NCBI GenBank assembly: GCA_014534095.1
Contig: JACVSD010000082.1
Span: forward strand, 1 to 7,443
Length of the DNA stretch: 7,443 bases
From: Nitrospiraceae bacterium
GTDB lineage: Bacteria; Nitrospirota; Nitrospiria; Nitrospirales; Nitrospiraceae
Direction: 5' to 3'
Positions 5,896 through 7,443 of this stretch are shown here, piece after piece. The first letter of the stretch is position 1; each line of letters begins with the position of its first letter. A program made the position numbers and the translations under genes. The notes beneath the pieces were generated by a model. It saw nothing but the letters and a program-made list of their open reading frames with translations, was not told where the DNA came from and did no database searches.

Positions 5896-6508
5896 TACCC
5901 AGGGCGAGCATACCGGGGTCCTGTTCCATCTTGCCGAACAGGTCGTTGAGGGCGGCCTGCACGACCTGATTGATGGGCTGATAAGCTTGCTCTCGGTCAT
6001 GGCGTGGCGTTTTACCGTCACCGGTGAAGGAACGGAGGACCGCGTGGGTACGCGGATCGCTGACCAACGCATCCACGTGCGCGATGTGGACCGCTCTAAA
6101 TTGATCGTCAACGCTCGGATCGACGTACACGTTGACGTGCATGACCAATTCGACGTCCGCCGGGGGGCGGGACGTCACGCGCGTAAATGTCTTTCGCGCC
6201 TCGAGGTAGCGCAGGACCGCATGCTCCCAGTCGGTCCGAGACGGGGCTACTGAGTCGCTGACTCGTATGACTTGATGGGCCAACGCAGGATCGTTTGCGA
6301 GAATCGCTCCAGGCCTGACCGTATAGGCGTCGACCTGTGCCAGCGTCACCGCCGCAGTTAACGGCAACGGCTGTGGCGTCGGGACCACCGCCCCCGGCGC
6401 GTACACCAGATTGGTGCAGGCCATCAAAAAGGACGGCACGGCGATGACAAGGAGACAGGCGCCGAGTCGGCTGGCGAATGTCCGTGAGAACCGGTACGGG
6501 CGCATCAT
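5882..6508 (-). CDS. Predicted lipoprotein of unknown function
   Basis: 208 residues from the ATG at 6508, which follows GAGGAGG at five bases; a second ATG at 6505 sits eight bases away and is equally possible. A longer frame reaching 6583 adds 25 polar residues ahead of the signal peptide and is not used. Residues 1-30 are a lipoprotein signal (RPYRFSR, hydrophobic core, lipobox LMAC) with acylated Cys31 followed by Thr, so no inner-membrane retention Asp at +2; outer-membrane anchoring is likely if a Lol system is present. The mature part begins with a Pro-rich stretch (APGAVVPTPQPLPL). It then has an alternating helix/strand pattern: a DWEHAVLRYLEA helix, ADVELVMHVNVYV strand, and VDALVSDPRTHAVLRSF strand pair, ending in a helix QAYQPINQVVQAALNDLFGKM. 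This recalls small auxiliary lipoproteins of transport or envelope assembly, but I cannot name a family. Probably cotranscribed with the upstream DUF6573-like gene (80-bp gap). Confidence 0.85.
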   Translation of the reverse strand: MMRPYRFSRTFASRLGACLLVIAVPSFLMACTNLVYAPGAVVPTPQPLPLTAAVTLAQVDAYTVRPGAILANDPALAHQVIRVSDSVAPSRTDWEHAVLRYLEARKTFTRVTSRPPADVELVMHVNVYVDPSVDDQFRAVHIAHVDALVSDPRTHAVLRSFTGDGKTPRHDREQAYQPINQVVQAALNDLFGKMEQDPGMLALGTGLH

Positions 6509-6588
6509 GGGGGCCTCCTCCGAATGGAAGGACCTGGTGCTGCAAGTGCCGGCATCGCCGGAGTGCGTGCGGCCGTGCACCATGGATA

Positions 6589-7257
6589 TCAGTTGATCGG
6601 GAGCATCGTCGCCGACACTTCATTCGGCAATAAGAGCGTGACCATCGTGCGCTGCTGTTCGTCGGGTTGGATCAGCGCGAAGAGCGATACCGGTTGCGGC
6701 ACGGAACCCGGCGGTAATTCCAAGAGCGCGGGAAAATCGATCAGCGGTGAGAGCGTGCCCTGCCCGGCCAAGCGGAGCCGGAACGCCATGAGGACGTCTC
6801 GCAGCCGCGCAGACTTGTCGTCCTCCGATAAGATCTGGTCCGGGGCGATCCCGACGTCCCAGAGCGGCTTCGTAATGGTAACGGGAAAGGCCAACCCCAG
6901 CTTCTGGGCATCGGGCGTCACGTCGATAAGGAAACCAGCCGCTATGGCCTCCTGCCGGCTCGCAACGAGTTTGCTCCTGCTCGTGGGCGTTTCTTCGCCT
7001 GCTTCCTCTTCCGGGGATTCTTCAATCGCGTCCGAGTCGATGCCGGTTACGGCGTCCTCGGCCTGGGGGGTGTCGACCTCTGCCGAGGCCTCGGATCCCT
7101 CCGGTTTCTTGGGGAGGGCGCCGGTCAAGCCGTCATAGACTTTCTTGGCGGATGCCGACCATGCCGGATTAAAAGGCCGGCCGCCGAAGGCAGCTTCCGC
7201 GGCTTTTTGTTCGTCGTGGGTCAATGCACGGGGGGACTCGTGTTCCATTTCTTCCAT
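6589..7257 (-). CDS. Acidic-linker protein with DUF6573-like C-terminal domain
   Basis: 222 residues from the ATG at 7257; no good Shine-Dalgarno precedes it, and Met4 (codon at 7248) is a possible alternative start. Three parts are visible. Residues 11-48 (LTHDEQKAAEAAFGGRPFNPAWSASAKKVYDGLTGAL) form a compact helical N-terminal module. Residues 50-95 are a disordered acidic linker rich in Glu, Asp, Ser and Pro with a PEEEAGEE run. Residues 100-215 begin SRQEAIAAGFLIDVTPDAQKLGLAFPVTIT, then have a RLRDVLMAFRLRL helix and end PVSLFALIQPDEQQRTMVTLLLPNE. This C-terminal pattern matches what I know of DUF6573, which is often seen near plasmid or mobile-element genes, though nothing mobile is visible here. 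There is no signal peptide, so it is probably cytoplasmic. No catalytic motif is evident. It is first in a likely two-gene unit with the lipoprotein. Confidence 0.8.
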   Translation of the reverse strand: MEEMEHESPRALTHDEQKAAEAAFGGRPFNPAWSASAKKVYDGLTGALPKKPEGSEASAEVDTPQAEDAVTGIDSDAIEESPEEEAGEETPTSRSKLVASRQEAIAAGFLIDVTPDAQKLGLAFPVTITKPLWDVGIAPDQILSEDDKSARLRDVLMAFRLRLAGQGTLSPLIDFPALLELPPGSVPQPVSLFALIQPDEQQRTMVTLLLPNEVSATMLPIN

Positions 7258-7264
7258 GCTCTAT

Positions 7265-7292
7265 CAAATAAGACGCCAGGCGATGAAGTCAA
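7265..7292 (-). promoter_or_regulatory. Candidate promoter of the DUF6573-like gene
   Basis: Read on the minus strand: TTGACT (complement of 7287-7292, 5 of 6 to TTGACA), a 16-base spacer, then TATTTG (complement of 7265-7270, only 3 of 6 to TATAAT). Transcription would start within about one or two bases of the ATG at 7257, again with no Shine-Dalgarno. The -35 is good and the -10 is poor. Confidence 0.35.
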
Positions 7293-7332
7293 GGGCACGC
7301 CGAGCAGTCGATGTGAAGCCGGCTCGGGCCCA

Positions 7333-7341
7333 TGCTATAGT
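7333..7341 (+). promoter_or_regulatory. Extended -10 promoter element of the J-domain gene
   Basis: TGC followed by TATAGT (7336-7341, 5 of 6 to TATAAT) is a good extended -10. The -35 region at normal spacing (around 7313-7318, GTGAAG) is weak, as is usual for extended -10 promoters. The element ends nine bases before the ATG at 7351, so the predicted leader is only zero to four bases long. Together with the opposing candidate at 7265-7292 it makes the 93-bp spacer a compact divergent promoter region. Confidence 0.45.
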
Positions 7342-7350
7342 CCAGGTCCC

Positions 7351-7443
7351 ATGGCGAGGATGGACTACTATCGGATCCTTGGCGTTTCGCGAGAGGCCTC
7401 AGACGAGGACATCAAGAAAGCCTACCGCAAACTAGTTTTTCAG
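7351..7443 (+). CDS. J-domain (DnaJ/CbpA-type) co-chaperone, 5' part only
   Basis: The first 31 residues are visible: a short MAR leader and then DYYRILGVSREASDEDIKKAYRKL, the canonical helix I and helix II of a J domain. The positively charged helix II (KKAYRKL) is the surface that contacts the DnaK nucleotide-binding domain. The HPD tripeptide that triggers DnaK ATP hydrolysis should come directly after the window edge. Whether the protein is a full DnaJ with zinc fingers, a CbpA-type protein without them, or another J protein cannot be told. An ATG at 7360 would give MDYYRIL, but the only purine-rich stretch (GCGAGG) abuts it without spacing; 7351 is therefore preferred. Confidence 0.9.
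   Translation, partial: MARMDYYRILGVSREASDEDIKKAYRKLVFQ

Noticed and set aside
6549..6561. CCGGC-ATC-GCCGG hairpin between the DUF6573-like gene and the lipoprotein
   Set aside because: Only 5 bp with a 3-base loop and no T-run; too weak to call a terminator, and cotranscription of the two genes is more likely.
6506..6583. ATG at 6583 as the lipoprotein start
   Set aside because: It would place 25 polar residues ahead of the lipoprotein signal and has no ribosome-binding site, while the ATG pair at 6508/6505 follows GAGGAGG.

Overview
The window looks like ordinary chromosomal DNA from a GC-rich Gram-negative bacterium. It carries a lipoprotein with a lipobox, several Sec-exported small proteins and a DHH/CBS/nucleotidyltransferase fusion. 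The style of the small exported proteins, the DUF3047 gene and the DUF6573-like gene most resembles Nitrospira (Nitrospirota). That placement is inference from recall of similar proteins and was not tested by search. I see no transposase, integrase, CRISPR array, tRNA, rRNA or phage gene.

Layout. (1) Positions 2-1920, plus strand: the 3' part of a pyridine-nucleotide disulfide oxidoreductase of the mercuric-reductase-like group, whose stop overlaps by 4 bases (GTGA) the start of an exported DUF3047 protein; the two look translationally coupled. A perfect 12-bp hairpin (1943-1973) separates them from the convergent gene that follows. (2) Positions 1995-2399, minus strand: a small exported protein with a low-complexity linker and a small beta-rich C-terminal domain. 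(3) Positions 2400-2774: a 375-bp noncoding divergent region with a candidate promoter and an inverted repeat. (4) Positions 2775-3095, plus strand: a small exported, very charged helical protein built from two copies of a helical motif. (5) Positions 3243-5885, plus strand: a large tRNA 3'-end nucleotidyltransferase (CCA-, CC- or A-adding) carrying N-terminal DHH/DHHA1 phosphoesterase domains and a CBS pair. (6) Positions 5882-7257, minus strand: a DUF6573-like acidic protein followed 80 bp downstream by a lipoprotein of unknown function; the lipoprotein's stop overlaps the stop of the nucleotidyltransferase on the other strand, inside a perfect hairpin. (7) Positions 7351-7443, plus strand: the start of a J-domain (DnaJ/CbpA-type) co-chaperone that runs off the window.

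The genes do not form one evident pathway: tRNA maturation/RNA turnover, envelope proteins, a flavoprotein and a chaperone partner lie side by side. The most interesting signals are at the level of gene boundaries: a stem-loop that holds both stop codons of a convergent pair, perfect hairpins without U-tracts between genes, and three genes whose best -10 element sits only 6-9 bases before the start codon with no good Shine-Dalgarno, as expected for leaderless mRNAs. I found no convincing new multi-gene system.
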